Shown: in pieces, positions 1 through 7,897 of the stretch
How the letters are laid out: each line of letters starts with the position of its first letter
Numbering within the stretch: position 1 is the stretch's first letter
Assembly: GCF_000719265.1 (NCBI RefSeq)
Contig: NZ_JOFL01000006.1
Location: 496,001-560,000 of the forward strand
DNA: 64,000 bases
Source: Streptomyces roseoverticillatus
GTDB taxonomy: Bacteria; Actinomycetota; Actinomycetes; Streptomycetales; Streptomycetaceae
Direction: 5' to 3'
Position numbers and translations under genes: made by a program
The notes under the pieces: generated by a model
What the model was told of the DNA's origin: nothing
What the model saw: only the letters and a program-made list of their open reading frames with translations
Database searches by the model: none

Positions 1-1695
1 ACAGGCGAGGCGACCCCCGCCGAGGTACTGCGCGAGTTCCTGCTGGCTCTGGATGTCGCGCCGTGCCGGATGCCGGAGTCTGTGAACGGCGCGGCCGCGC
101 TGTTCCGGTCGCTCGCCGCCGACCGGGAGCTCCTCGTCGTACTGGACAACGCGCGCGACTCCGAGCAGGTCAGACCGCTCCTGCCGGGCGGTCCCCGCTG
201 CGTCACCGTCGTGACCAGCCGGTACCGGCTGCCGGGGCTGATCGTCACCGACGCCGCCCGTCCCGTTCCCGTGGACGTACTCACCCCGGAGGACGGCACG
301 GCACTTCTCGCCGGTGTGCTCGGCACGGAACGGGTGCTCGCGGACCCGGTGGCCGCGCGACGGCTTGCCGAGCTGTGCGGCGGGCTGCCCCTCGCACTGC
401 GGGTGGCGGCCGCCAGGCTGGCTGACCGGCCGGACTGGGCATTGAGCGCGATGAACGCCGAAATGCTTGATTCGACCCGCAGGCTGAGCCTGCTGGACGT
501 CGAGGACACCGGCATACGCGCGGCCCTGCGACTGACCGTGCGGCAGCTCCCCGAGCACGTCGCCCGCCACTTCGCCTGTCTCGGCCGCCACCCCGGTACG
601 CACTTCGACCGGTACGCGACGGCAGCCCTGACACAAACGGACCCGGCCACCGCAGAAACCACGCTGGAACGACTGGTCGCTTCGCACCTCGTCACGGAAA
701 CCGCGCCGGGACGCTGGACACTGCACGATCTCGTACGGCTCTACGCGCGTGGCCTGGACGCCCGGCCCGATGCCCTCACCCGTGTGCTCGACCACTACAT
801 CGCCACCGCCCTCGCGGCGGCGACCGTGGCCGAACCCGGCAACGAGACGTGCGTCCCGCTGCCCCCGGACTTCCTCGCGCCCACGGCCGTGAGGACGTTC
901 ACGGACCGGGACGACGCCATGGCCTGGTACGCGGCCGAGCGGGACGACCTCGTACTGGCGGCGGCCGCCGCGCGTACGGCCGGACTGCACAGCAGGACCT
1001 GGCGGATCGTCATGCTGCTGTGGCCGCTCATGACGCGGTGGGTTCTGGACGACTGGCCCCCGCTCCTGGAGACCGCGCTTGAGGCGGTACGGGCCGATGC
1101 CGATCCGGCCGCCGAGTCGCGGGTGCGGGCCCTGCTCGGCTGGGTACTGACCGAGCACGGGCGCAGCGACGAGGCGCTGACGTGTGTGGAGCCCGCCCCC
1201 GCGCTCTCCGCCCGGGCAGGCGACCTGCGCGGCGAGGCGACCGCCCTGGTCGTCCTGTCCTGGGCGCAGGCCGTGCTGGGACACCCGGACGAGGCCGCGG
1301 AAGGATGTGCACGGGCGGTGGAACTGGCCCGCAAGGCCGACGAACGGTACATCGAACGACTGGCTCTGTACCACCTCGCCCGGTACCGGCTGGACACCAG
1401 GCAATGGCAGGCGGCTCTCGACACCGCGACCGAGGCCCTCGCCTTCGAAAACCTCCCCGGCGTCGTGATCGGGTCCCGGGTGCTGCTGCTCACGGCGGCG
1501 GGAGAAGCACTGCTGGGGCTCGGGGACGAGCCCGAGGGCATCCGGCGGCTCGGCTCGGCGGTGCGGGAGGCGGAGACCACCGGTTACGACGACGGGGCGG
1601 TACGGGCGCTCACCGTACTGCTGCGGGTATCGCCGGACGAGGAACTCCAGGCACGGTACGACGCGGCGGTCGCGCGGCTCACGACGCGGACGTGA
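1..1695 (+). CDS. AfsR/SARP-type regulator, NB-ARC and TPR part (5' end outside window)
   Basis: The reading frame is open from base 1, so the gene starts upstream and only about 564 residues are visible. The visible part begins inside an NB-ARC (STAND ATPase) module. It has a Walker B-like strand LLVVLDNAR, a sensor strand VVTSRYRLPGL and the GGLPLALRVAA motif. A winged-helix-like stretch follows, then an Ala/Leu-rich helical region typical of TPR repeats to the C-terminus. This layout is that of the AfsR/SARP family, in which an N-terminal OmpR-type DNA-binding domain and BTAD precede the NB-ARC; those parts would lie outside the window. Family members activate antibiotic and stress genes. 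It lies directly upstream of a lipoprotein gene whose promoter region carries heptamers at 11-bp spacing, the pattern such regulators bind. That it regulates the phosphonate cluster is only a possibility. Confidence 0.85.
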   Translation, partial: TGEATPAEVLREFLLALDVAPCRMPESVNGAAALFRSLAADRELLVVLDNARDSEQVRPLLPGGPRCVTVVTSRYRLPGLIVTDAARPVPVDVLTPEDGTALLAGVLGTERVLADPVAARRLAELCGGLPLALRVAAARLADRPDWALSAMNAEMLDSTRRLSLLDVEDTGIRAALRLTVRQLPEHVARHFACLGRHPGTHFDRYATAALTQTDPATAETTLERLVASHLVTETAPGRWTLHDLVRLYARGLDARPDALTRVLDHYIATALAAATVAEPGNETCVPLPPDFLAPTAVRTFTDRDDAMAWYAAERDDLVLAAAAARTAGLHSRTWRIVMLLWPLMTRWVLDDWPPLLETALEAVRADADPAAESRVRALLGWVLTEHGRSDEALTCVEPAPALSARAGDLRGEATALVVLSWAQAVLGHPDEAAEGCARAVELARKADERYIERLALYHLARYRLDTRQWQAALDTATEALAFENLPGVVIGSRVLLLTAAGEALLGLGDEPEGIRRLGSAVREAETTGYDDGAVRALTVLLRVSPDEELQARYDAAVARLTTRT

Positions 1696-1815
1696 GCCGC
1701 CGGCCCAGGAACGCCTCCGCCCTCGGACGCCTGCCGGCGCGGCTGGACGGGGACACGGCCGACGATGCGGTGGGCGTCCGGCCGGCCCGCCGCGCCACCG
1801 GCCCGGTCGACGAGA

Positions 1816-1882
1816 ACGTCAGCGGGACGTCAGTGGGACGTCAGCGCCAAGGCGGCAGAACGTTAGCGGCGGTCCCTAAGCT
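1816..1882 (+). promoter_or_regulatory. Phased heptamer array, candidate SARP/AfsR operator with -10
   Basis: The heptamer ACGTCAG occurs at 1816, 1827 and 1838, exactly 11 bp apart. A variant, ACGTTAG, occurs at 1860, two further 11-bp turns downstream and therefore on the same helical face. A -10-like hexamer TAAGCT lies at 1877-1882, ten bases after the last heptamer. SARP regulators recognise direct heptamers at 11-bp spacing placed just upstream of the -10. The array sits between the AfsR-type gene and the lipoprotein gene it would control. The binding assignment is inference. Confidence 0.55.
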
Positions 1883-1963
1883 CAGGAATGCCTGCAGGTC
1901 AGGCGCGGCTTTGCCGGAGAGAACCAGGCGTTTGCCGCACGCTCACCCCCCAAGGGAATTCCC

Positions 1964-2626
1964 ATGCGCACGTTTCACACCCGCACCGCCACCGTCCTCA
2001 CCGCCACGGCCACCGCCGTGCTCGCTCTGACCCTCACCGCCTGCGGCGAGGACGGTTCCGGCAGAAAGTCCGCCGGACCGGCGGTCGGCACCCTCGCATC
2101 AGCGCCCTCGTCGGCGCAGTCCGCGAAGGGCACCGCCAACGGGGAGAACGCCGACAGCGCACGGGGCACCGGGGCCGCGAAGGCCCCCACCGGACAGGCG
2201 GCCGCGAGCACGCCCGTCTGCACCACCAAGAACGTCTCCATCAGCGCCGCCTACCAGGACGGGCCGCCTTACACCCACATCGTCCTGACGGCGAAGAACA
2301 CCTCGGGCCACAGCTGCAAGCTGAACGGCTTCCCGGAGATCCAGTTCCTCGAAAGCCACCGGGAGAACGTGCCGCCGGTCGCCAAGAGCAAGCCTGCCAC
2401 GCCCGTCGTGCTCACCGCCGGTGCCCCCGCCTACGCCGTGGTGAAGGTGTCGGACGGCGGGCGCACGGAGAACACCGAGCCCGTGACGGCCTTCTCCGTC
2501 ACGCTCCAGGGTGGCGGCGGCATGGCCGCCGTGAAGGCTCCGGGCGGCGGCATCGCCGTCGACCCGGCGAAGTGGGCGACCGGCTACTGGACGAGCGAGC
2601 TGCGCAACGGCGCCGACGACTTCTGA
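1964..2626 (+). CDS. DUF4232-type secreted lipoprotein
   Basis: 220 residues. The N-terminus MRTFHTRTATVL is basic, followed by a hydrophobic stretch and a lipobox LTAC, so the protein should be lipidated on the Cys near residue 26 and anchored outside the membrane. A low-complexity Ser/Ala/Gly linker of about 60 residues follows. The globular C-terminal domain contains a Cys pair (CTTKNVSIS and SCKLNGFPEIQF) and aligns by eye with DUF4232, a beta-sandwich domain common in streptomycete lipoproteins. No enzymatic motif is visible. The gene lies 268 bases downstream of the AfsR-type regulator, with the phased heptamer array in the gap. This resembles the afsR-afsS arrangement, in which the regulator activates its downstream neighbour, although this product is not AfsS-like. 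Its role is unknown. Confidence 0.8.
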   Translation: MRTFHTRTATVLTATATAVLALTLTACGEDGSGRKSAGPAVGTLASAPSSAQSAKGTANGENADSARGTGAAKAPTGQAAASTPVCTTKNVSISAAYQDGPPYTHIVLTAKNTSGHSCKLNGFPEIQFLESHRENVPPVAKSKPATPVVLTAGAPAYAVVKVSDGGRTENTEPVTAFSVTLQGGGGMAAVKAPGGGIAVDPAKWATGYWTSELRNGADDF

Positions 2627-2756
2627 GCCGTCAGTCCCGCTCGCCCGCTCCCACCGGCATCAGCACCAGCACCAAAGGCAGCCAGGCGCGTACCTTCCAT
2701 CGACCGGCTGCGGAGCCCGGACCGGGGAGACGACGTCGCGTGGACGGAGTCGCCCC

Positions 2757-3356
2757 ATGTACACACCGTTTCCTGTCGGCGAGATGATCGTCCGCCGCGA
2801 GATCCTCGACGGCCGGGAGTGGATGAGCTACCCGGTGCGGGTGGCCGCCGATGACGGCCACACCCTGGCCGTCTATCTGGCCAAGAACACCCCGCTCACG
2901 TTCGGGACCGGCGACTTTCGCTGGGGGCCGCACCCCTGGAGCGCGTTCGAGCACGTCTGGCAGTCCGACGGCGTGCTGCAGCTGCAGCGCCCCGGGGACG
3001 GCTATGCGGTGTGGGCACGCTGGGACGGGCCCCGATTCGATGGCTGGTACGTCAATTTCCAGGAGCCCATGCGCCGCACGCCGAGCGGATTCGACACCCT
3101 GGACCAGGAGTTGGACATGTGGATCCCCGGTGACGGGTCACCGTACCGGTGGAAGGACGTAGACGACTTCGAGGAGCGGGTGAGCTCCGGCGGCTTCACC
3201 GCGGAAGAGGCGGCGTCCGTGCGGACGGCCGCCGCCGAGGTCGCCGACCTCGTGGAGCGAGGGGCTGGTTGGTGGGAGGAGTGGCGCGAGTGGCGGGCGC
3301 CGGTCTCTTGGGAGGGTCCGGCGCCCGTCGCGCCGACGACGCTTCAACCCCACTGA
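2757..3356 (+). CDS. DUF402-domain protein
   Basis: 199 residues. The start is chosen at the ATG eight bases after GGAG (2745-2748). The middle shows features of the DUF402 fold: W-rich strands, WYVNFQEPMRRTPSGFDTLD, then QELDMWIPGDG, and a helical end with EERVSSGGFTAEEAASVRTA. Characterised DUF402 proteins are metal-dependent phosphatases or diphosphatases; FomD in the fosfomycin cluster hydrolyses a nucleotidyl phosphonate ester. That link to phosphonate chemistry is notable because the phosphonate genes begin 88 bases downstream. DUF402 genes are also scattered through Streptomyces genomes, so membership of the cluster is unproven. It could be a housekeeping nucleotide phosphatase. Confidence 0.7.
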   Translation: MYTPFPVGEMIVRREILDGREWMSYPVRVAADDGHTLAVYLAKNTPLTFGTGDFRWGPHPWSAFEHVWQSDGVLQLQRPGDGYAVWARWDGPRFDGWYVNFQEPMRRTPSGFDTLDQELDMWIPGDGSPYRWKDVDDFEERVSSGGFTAEEAASVRTAAAEVADLVERGAGWWEEWREWRAPVSWEGPAPVAPTTLQPH

Positions 3357-3408
3357 AAATCAACAAAGGCGGGTGCTCGGGGACGAACCTCCGGCGACCC
3401 CTGCCTCC

Positions 3409-3428
3409 ACCCGTGCCCCGGCACGGGT
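3409..3428. promoter_or_regulatory. Perfect inverted repeat just upstream of the phosphonate operon
   Basis: Two perfect 9-base arms (ACCCGTGCC / GGCACGGGT) with a 2-base spacer lie 16 bases before the ATG of the carrier-protein gene and immediately upstream of its AAAAGGA ribosome-binding site. It could be an operator for a dimeric repressor, an RNA hairpin affecting translation of the first gene, or the terminator of the DUF402 gene. No T-run follows. Confidence 0.4.
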
Positions 3429-3443
3429 CCGAAAAGGATTGAC

Positions 3444-3686
3444 ATGGTAAACGAAGTTATTGTCGCGACGCTTTCCCGCCTCTGGGAAGAGGCCCTCGGT
3501 GAGCCCGTCACCGACATCGACGCCGACTTCTTCGAGCTCGGCGGTGATTCACTGCTGGCCTTGACGATCGCCACCCGCGCGATTGACGCGGGCATCCCCA
3601 TGCCGCGTTCCGGAGTTCTCCGCCGGAGCACCATCCGAGAGCTCGCCGAAGCGGTCGAGAACCCGGCGCTTTTCGAACACATCTGA
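3444..3686 (+). CDS. Stand-alone peptidyl carrier protein
   Basis: 80 residues, the normal size of a free-standing carrier domain. The motif FFELGGDSLLAL places the phosphopantetheine-accepting Ser at residue 36, with the usual helix I (VIVATLSRLWEEALG) and the acidic TDIDADF loop before it. A phosphopantetheinyl transferase would be needed to prime it; none is seen nearby. It is the first gene of the co-directional phosphonate set. With the adenylation domain (11861-14356) and the free condensation domain (9626-10930) it forms a complete dissected NRPS module lacking a thioesterase. The likely job is to hold an activated amino acid for transfer onto the phosphonate. AAAAGGA just upstream of the ATG supports the start. 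Confidence 0.92.
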   Translation: MVNEVIVATLSRLWEEALGEPVTDIDADFFELGGDSLLALTIATRAIDAGIPMPRSGVLRRSTIRELAEAVENPALFEHI

Positions 3687-3802
3687 TCACGACCATTGCC
3701 GTCATGTACGGCATCAGGGGACCACGTCCGTCCCGGCCTCACGCGCGGCAGACAGCGTTCTCCATAGCGCGGCCGCGGTCCGGGCGCTGCCCGGAATCAA
3801 CC

Positions 3803-3901
3803 ATGACCGCGTTGACGGAACGCGTGGTCGAACTGCTCAGCTTCGACTTCGAGGGGCAGCCCGTCACCCGTACTGCCGGTGAACTCTTCGCCGGCAGCTG
3901 A
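3803..3901 (+). CDS. 32-residue ORF resembling the N-terminal half of a carrier protein
   Basis: Translation from this ATG gives MTALTERVVELLSF followed by DFEGQPVTRTAGELFAGS and a stop. It can be laid beside the carrier protein just upstream: LL..(x)G[EQ]PVT...[DE][LF]F..G. Translation then stops exactly where the GGDSL motif should continue. It may be the decayed N-terminal half of a second carrier protein, a genuine small peptide, or chance. A frame running in from an ATG at 3704 is also open but looks noncoding before 3803. No strong ribosome-binding site is visible. No function is assigned. Confidence 0.3.
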   Translation: MTALTERVVELLSFDFEGQPVTRTAGELFAGS

Positions 3902-3934
3902 CCCGAGGCCCTCCCGCCGTGAACGGGGACCCCC

Positions 3935-5239
3935 ATGCCTAAAAGCCCCCTGTCCAAAAACCCTCTGTCCAAGACATCCGTCATCCCGCTCGGCATGCTG
4001 GGCGACCTGGTCCCCGGCCCCGGCGCGGCCCGCCGGATGGCCGTCCTGATGTTCGCGCAGTCGCTCGGTACCGGCCTCTTCCTCACCTCCAGCGCGGTCT
4101 TCTTCACCCGGACCGAGGGCTTCTCCACCGGCCAGCTGGCGTTCGCCATGTCGGTCGCCGGGCTCTGCGGCTTCCTCTGCTCGATGCCGGTCGGCCGGAT
4201 CGCCGACCGACTGGGGCCCCGGATGCCGCTGGCCGTCGGCTACGCGCTGCTCGGACCGCTCTTCCTCGTCTATCCCTTCGTCGGCAACGTGGCCGAGTTC
4301 GCCGTGGTCGCAGCCCTCATCGGGATCTGTGAAACCGGTGGCGGACCACTGCGCGGCGCTTTGATCCACGCCCTGTTCGGCGCCGATGCGTCGAGGGTGC
4401 GCGCCCAGATGCGCAGCGTCTTCAACCTCGGCTTCACCGCCGGGGCGGCCATGGCGGGCCTGGCGCTGGCTTCCGGCAGCCGATCCGCGTTCGTCGCCGT
4501 CACGTCGGCGAACGCGGTGATGCAGCTGGGCTGCGCCGTCATCGCCGTCCGGCTGCGCCCGCCGAACGGAACGGAGCCGCCCCCCGCGCCGCCCGCCGAG
4601 CGCTCCTGGGCCGCGGTCAAGGACCGGCGCTTCCTGCTCGCGACCGGGCTCAGCGGTGTGCTGGAGCTCTACCTGCCGGTCCTCACCGTGGGCATGCCGC
4701 TGTGGATCGTCCACCGGACCGACGCGCCCGGATCCCTGACCGCCGCCCTGACCGCGCTGAACGCCGTCCTGGCGGTACTCCTCCAGGTCGCCGGGAGCAA
4801 GGGCTCCGACACCGTGCGCGGTTCCGGGCGGCTGCTCGTACGGGCCGGCGTGCTGTTGTCGGTCGCCTGCGCCCTGTTCGCGCTGTCCGGCAGCGGAGAC
4901 GCACTCTGGTCCGTCCTCTTCCTGGTGCCCGCCCTGGTCGTCCTCACCCTGGGCGAACTGGCCCAGGCGGCCGGCAGCTGGGGCCTGGCCTTCGCGCTGC
5001 CGCCACCGGGCCGCATGGGCGAGTACCAGGGCGTGTTCGCTCTGGCCCGCGGCTTCCAGCAGTTCCTGGGCCCCGCTCTCGTGACGGTGCTCACCATGAG
5101 CCTCGGGCCCACCGGCTGGCTGACCCTGGCCGCGCTGTTCCTCGTCGCGGGTCTGGCCGCCGGCCGGGCCTTCGCCCGAGACACCCCCACCCCACCGGCC
5201 CCGGCGGCAGCCGCTGATGCCGCCACACCCAAGGAGTAA
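3935..5239 (+). CDS. MFS transporter, probable phosphonate exporter
   Basis: 434 residues with about twelve hydrophobic segments and the MFS loop motif GRIADRLGPR between segments 2 and 3. It starts at an ATG after GGGGAC. The C-terminus is Pro/Ala-rich and presumably cytoplasmic. The gene lies inside the phosphonate operon, and the next gene's ribosome-binding site (AAGGAG at 5231) is embedded in its 3' end, so the two are translationally close. The most likely role is export of the finished phosphonate or its conjugate, which would also give self-resistance. The substrate cannot be read from sequence. Confidence 0.88.
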   Translation: MPKSPLSKNPLSKTSVIPLGMLGDLVPGPGAARRMAVLMFAQSLGTGLFLTSSAVFFTRTEGFSTGQLAFAMSVAGLCGFLCSMPVGRIADRLGPRMPLAVGYALLGPLFLVYPFVGNVAEFAVVAALIGICETGGGPLRGALIHALFGADASRVRAQMRSVFNLGFTAGAAMAGLALASGSRSAFVAVTSANAVMQLGCAVIAVRLRPPNGTEPPPAPPAERSWAAVKDRRFLLATGLSGVLELYLPVLTVGMPLWIVHRTDAPGSLTAALTALNAVLAVLLQVAGSKGSDTVRGSGRLLVRAGVLLSVACALFALSGSGDALWSVLFLVPALVVLTLGELAQAAGSWGLAFALPPPGRMGEYQGVFALARGFQQFLGPALVTVLTMSLGPTGWLTLAALFLVAGLAAGRAFARDTPTPPAPAAAADAATPKE

Positions 5240-5243
5240 CTCC

Positions 5244-6104
5244 GTGATCCGCAACACCTACCCGTCGTTCCGCCAGGTACTGGCCGACAACCCCCTCACC
5301 AAGGTCGCCGGCGCCCACTCCTCCCTGGGCGGCCTCATCGCCCAGCAGAGCGGCTTCCAGGCGGTGTGGGCGTCGAGCTTCGAGATCTCCGCGGCACGCT
5401 GCCTCCCCGACGCCAGCCTGCTGAGCATGACGGACTACCTGGAAGCCGCGGCCAACATCCAGAAGGCGCTCTCCGTGCCCGTCGTCGCCGACTGCGACAC
5501 CGGGTTCGGCAACAGCATGAACGTCGCCTACATGGTGGGCGAGTACGAGAGCGCCGGCATCACCGCCGTGAGCATCGAAGACAAGATCTTCCCGAAGATG
5601 AACAGCTTCGCCGCCGCCGACCACACCCTGCTGGACGTGCGCGCCTTCGCCCACAAGATAGAGACGGCGAAGAAGGCGCAGAGCAGCGACGACTTCTTCG
5701 TCATCGCCCGTACGGAGGCGATGATCAGCGGTCTCGGCGTCGACGAGGCCCTCAAGCGGTGCGCCGCCTACGCCGACGCCGGCGCGGACGCGGTGCTCGT
5801 GCACTCGAAGCAGAAGACCAAGGACCAGGTCCTCGAGTTCCTCGGCCGCTGGGACGACCGGCTGCCCGTCGTCGTGGTACCCACCACCTACCCCGAGTGG
5901 CACGCGGACGACGCCCGGAAGGCCGGCGTCTCGGCCGTCATCTACGCGAACCAGGGGCTGCGCGCCACGATCACGTCGCTGCGCACCACCTTCACGTCGA
6001 TCTACGAGACCGGCCACACGGCCCACCTCGAGGACAGCATCTCCGGGGTCAAGGACGTCTTCGAGCTTCAGCGGCTCGCGGAGTGGCAGCAGCTGGGCGT
6101 CTGA
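5244..6104 (+). CDS. pepM: Phosphoenolpyruvate phosphomutase
   Basis: 286 residues. The GTG start is chosen because AAGGAG (5231-5236) sits seven bases upstream. The hallmark of true PEP mutases, EDKxxxxxNS, is present as EDKIFPKMNS at residues 112-121; related isocitrate lyase-family enzymes lack it. The metal and substrate loops WASSFE (43-48) and DCDTGFGN (83-90) are also intact. The enzyme converts PEP to phosphonopyruvate, making the C-P bond that begins nearly all phosphonate pathways. The equilibrium strongly favours PEP, so a downstream step must pull it. No typical phosphonopyruvate decarboxylase is nearby, which suggests that the pull is reduction to phosphonolactate by the SerA-like domain at 13400-14356. 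This gene defines the cluster. Confidence 0.96.
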   Translation: MIRNTYPSFRQVLADNPLTKVAGAHSSLGGLIAQQSGFQAVWASSFEISAARCLPDASLLSMTDYLEAAANIQKALSVPVVADCDTGFGNSMNVAYMVGEYESAGITAVSIEDKIFPKMNSFAAADHTLLDVRAFAHKIETAKKAQSSDDFFVIARTEAMISGLGVDEALKRCAAYADAGADAVLVHSKQKTKDQVLEFLGRWDDRLPVVVVPTTYPEWHADDARKAGVSAVIYANQGLRATITSLRTTFTSIYETGHTAHLEDSISGVKDVFELQRLAEWQQLGV

Positions 6105-6159
6105 CGGCCCGCCCCAGGGCTTGTGACGTGCCATCAGTCGTGAACCAGAAAGGGACATA

Positions 6160-6981
6160 GTGTTGTTGCAAGACGCGGCCACGGTGCGCCGCCGGGCGGC
6201 GCGCGCCAGGGCGCTCGCACTGACCACGGTCAGTACCGCCAGGACCGGCCACATCGGTGCGGACCTCTCCGCCATGGACATCCTGTGCAGTCTCTACTTC
6301 GGTGTGCTGCGCGGCGGCCCCGGCGACGCCGACCGGGACAGGTTCGTCCTCAGCAAGGCCCACGCCTCCGCGGCCATGTACAGCGTGCTGGCCCTCAAGG
6401 GGCTGATCCCGGAAGAGGAGCTGGCGACCTTCGGCGGCGCGGGCTCCCGCCTGAGCACCGTCGTCTCCACCCGGGTGCCGGGCATCGAGTTCAACACCGG
6501 CTCGCTCGGCCACGGCCTCTCCCTCGGCGTCGGCTCGGCGCTCGGGGCCCGGGTCCAGGGCTCCACGCGGCGCACCTTCGTCCTGACCGGTGACGGCGAG
6601 CTCCAGGAAGGCAGCAACTGGGAGGCCGCGATGCTGGCCGCCTCCCGGAACCTGGACAGCCTCGTCGTGATCGTCGACAGGAACCTCGCCCAGAAGGGCG
6701 CGAGCACCGAGGACATCAACGCCCTGGAGCCGCTGGACGAGAAGTGGCGCTCCTTCGGCTGGGAGGTGCGCACGCTCGACGGGCACGACGTCGACGCCCT
6801 CCTCGACGCGCTCCGTGCGGCGCCCCTCACCCCCGGTAAGCCGACCTGCCTCATCGCGGCGACGGTCAAGGGCAAGGGCGTCTCCTTCATGGAACGCAAC
6901 CTCGAATGGCACAGCCGCCAGATCACGCCGGAACTCCTGCAGCAGGCGCTCCAGGAACTCGAGGAGGTCCCCCATGACTGA
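6160..6981 (+). CDS. Transketolase-like N-terminal subunit (TPP-binding half)
   Basis: 273 residues, starting at GTG after AAAGGGA. It matches the pyrophosphate-binding half of transketolase: KAHASAAMYSVL, FNTGSLGHGLSLGVGSALG, and the TPP/Mg motif GDGELQEGSNWE ending in VDRN. The pyrimidine-binding half is encoded by the next gene, overlapping by 8 bases, so this is a split, probably heterodimeric enzyme. Split transketolases also occur in sugar pathways. In the described phosphonothrixin pathway, a heterodimeric TPP ketotransferase works with an acetolactate-synthase-like enzyme, and both are adjacent here. Inferred role: transfer of a two-carbon acyl unit onto 3-hydroxy-2-oxopropylphosphonate. 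Confidence 0.9.
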   Translation: MLLQDAATVRRRAARARALALTTVSTARTGHIGADLSAMDILCSLYFGVLRGGPGDADRDRFVLSKAHASAAMYSVLALKGLIPEEELATFGGAGSRLSTVVSTRVPGIEFNTGSLGHGLSLGVGSALGARVQGSTRRTFVLTGDGELQEGSNWEAAMLAASRNLDSLVVIVDRNLAQKGASTEDINALEPLDEKWRSFGWEVRTLDGHDVDALLDALRAAPLTPGKPTCLIAATVKGKGVSFMERNLEWHSRQITPELLQQALQELEEVPHD

Positions 6982-7897
6982 CTGCGCCACCGCCTTCTCC
7001 GCCGAGCTGCTCCGGCTCGCGCGCAACGACGAGCGGATCTGCATCGTCAACAACGACTCCGCCGAGACCCACTCCGCGCTCGGCTTCCAGTCCGAGTTCC
7101 CCGAGCGGTTCGTCGACGTGGGCATCGCCGAGCAGAACCTCGTCGGCGTCTCGATCGGCCTGGCCAACAGCGGGCTGCGCCCGCTCGTCTACTCCGCGTC
7201 CTGCTTCATGGCCTCCCGGGCCCTGGAGCAGATCAAGAACGCCGCCTACACGGACGCCGACGTTATCTTCTGCGGTTTCGTCAGCGGGCTGGCCTACGGC
7301 GCGCTCGGCGGAACCCACCACGCGGTCGAGGACCTGGCATGGATGCGCGCCATCCCGCGTATGAAGGTGCTCTCCCCGGCGACGCCCCGGGACACGGTCG
7401 CCGCCCTCCACGAGGCGCTGGCCCATGACGGCCCGGTTTACATCAGGATCGTCAGCAAGCTCGACACCCCCGAGCTCTTCCCGGCCGGACACACCTTCTC
7501 CTACGGCGGCTCGGCGCAGCTCCGCTACGGCGGTGACGTCACCCTGATCGGCAGCGGCCTGCTCACCTCCCGGCTCGTGGAGGCGGCCCGCCTGCTGGCC
7601 GAGAACGGTGTGGACGCCCGCGTCCTGCACCTGGGGTCCATCGAGCCGATCGACGCCGACGCCATCGCCAGGGCGGCACGGGAGACGGGCCGCCTCGTGG
7701 TCGCCGAGGACCACGTGGTCAACGGCGGCCTGGGCGGCGCGGTCGCGGAGGTCGTGGTGCGCACGAACCCGGTGCCCGTCCTGCAGATCGGCATACCGCA
7801 GGTGTTCGCTCCCATCGGCCCGGCCGGCCATCTCTACGACCACTTCGGGCTGACCGCACCGAAGCTGGCACAACGGGTGGGGGAGTGGCTGCGATGA
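6974..7897 (+). CDS. Transketolase-like C-terminal subunit (pyrimidine-binding half)
   Basis: 307 residues. The ATG overlaps the 3' end of the preceding gene and has a strong GAGGAGG six bases upstream (6961-6967). The motif RFVDVGIAEQNLVG carries the conserved Glu that activates the TPP aminopyrimidine ring. GGTHHAVEDLAWMRAIP follows, as expected for the Pyr half of transketolase or DXPS-type enzymes. The C-terminal domain (from about residue 175) is the usual transketolase C fold. It should form the active site together with the product of 6160-6981. Stop and next start overlap as ATGA, so stoichiometric coupled translation with the acetolactate-synthase-like gene is likely. Confidence 0.9.
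   Translation: MTDCATAFSAELLRLARNDERICIVNNDSAETHSALGFQSEFPERFVDVGIAEQNLVGVSIGLANSGLRPLVYSASCFMASRALEQIKNAAYTDADVIFCGFVSGLAYGALGGTHHAVEDLAWMRAIPRMKVLSPATPRDTVAALHEALAHDGPVYIRIVSKLDTPELFPAGHTFSYGGSAQLRYGGDVTLIGSGLLTSRLVEAARLLAENGVDARVLHLGSIEPIDADAIARAARETGRLVVAEDHVVNGGLGGAVAEVVVRTNPVPVLQIGIPQVFAPIGPAGHLYDHFGLTAPKLAQRVGEWLR

Noticed and set aside
3797-5257. Long minus-strand frame opposite the MFS gene
   Set aside because: Gly/Glu/Gln/Arg-rich antisense composition typical of shadows in high-GC DNA; the plus strand encodes a clear transporter.
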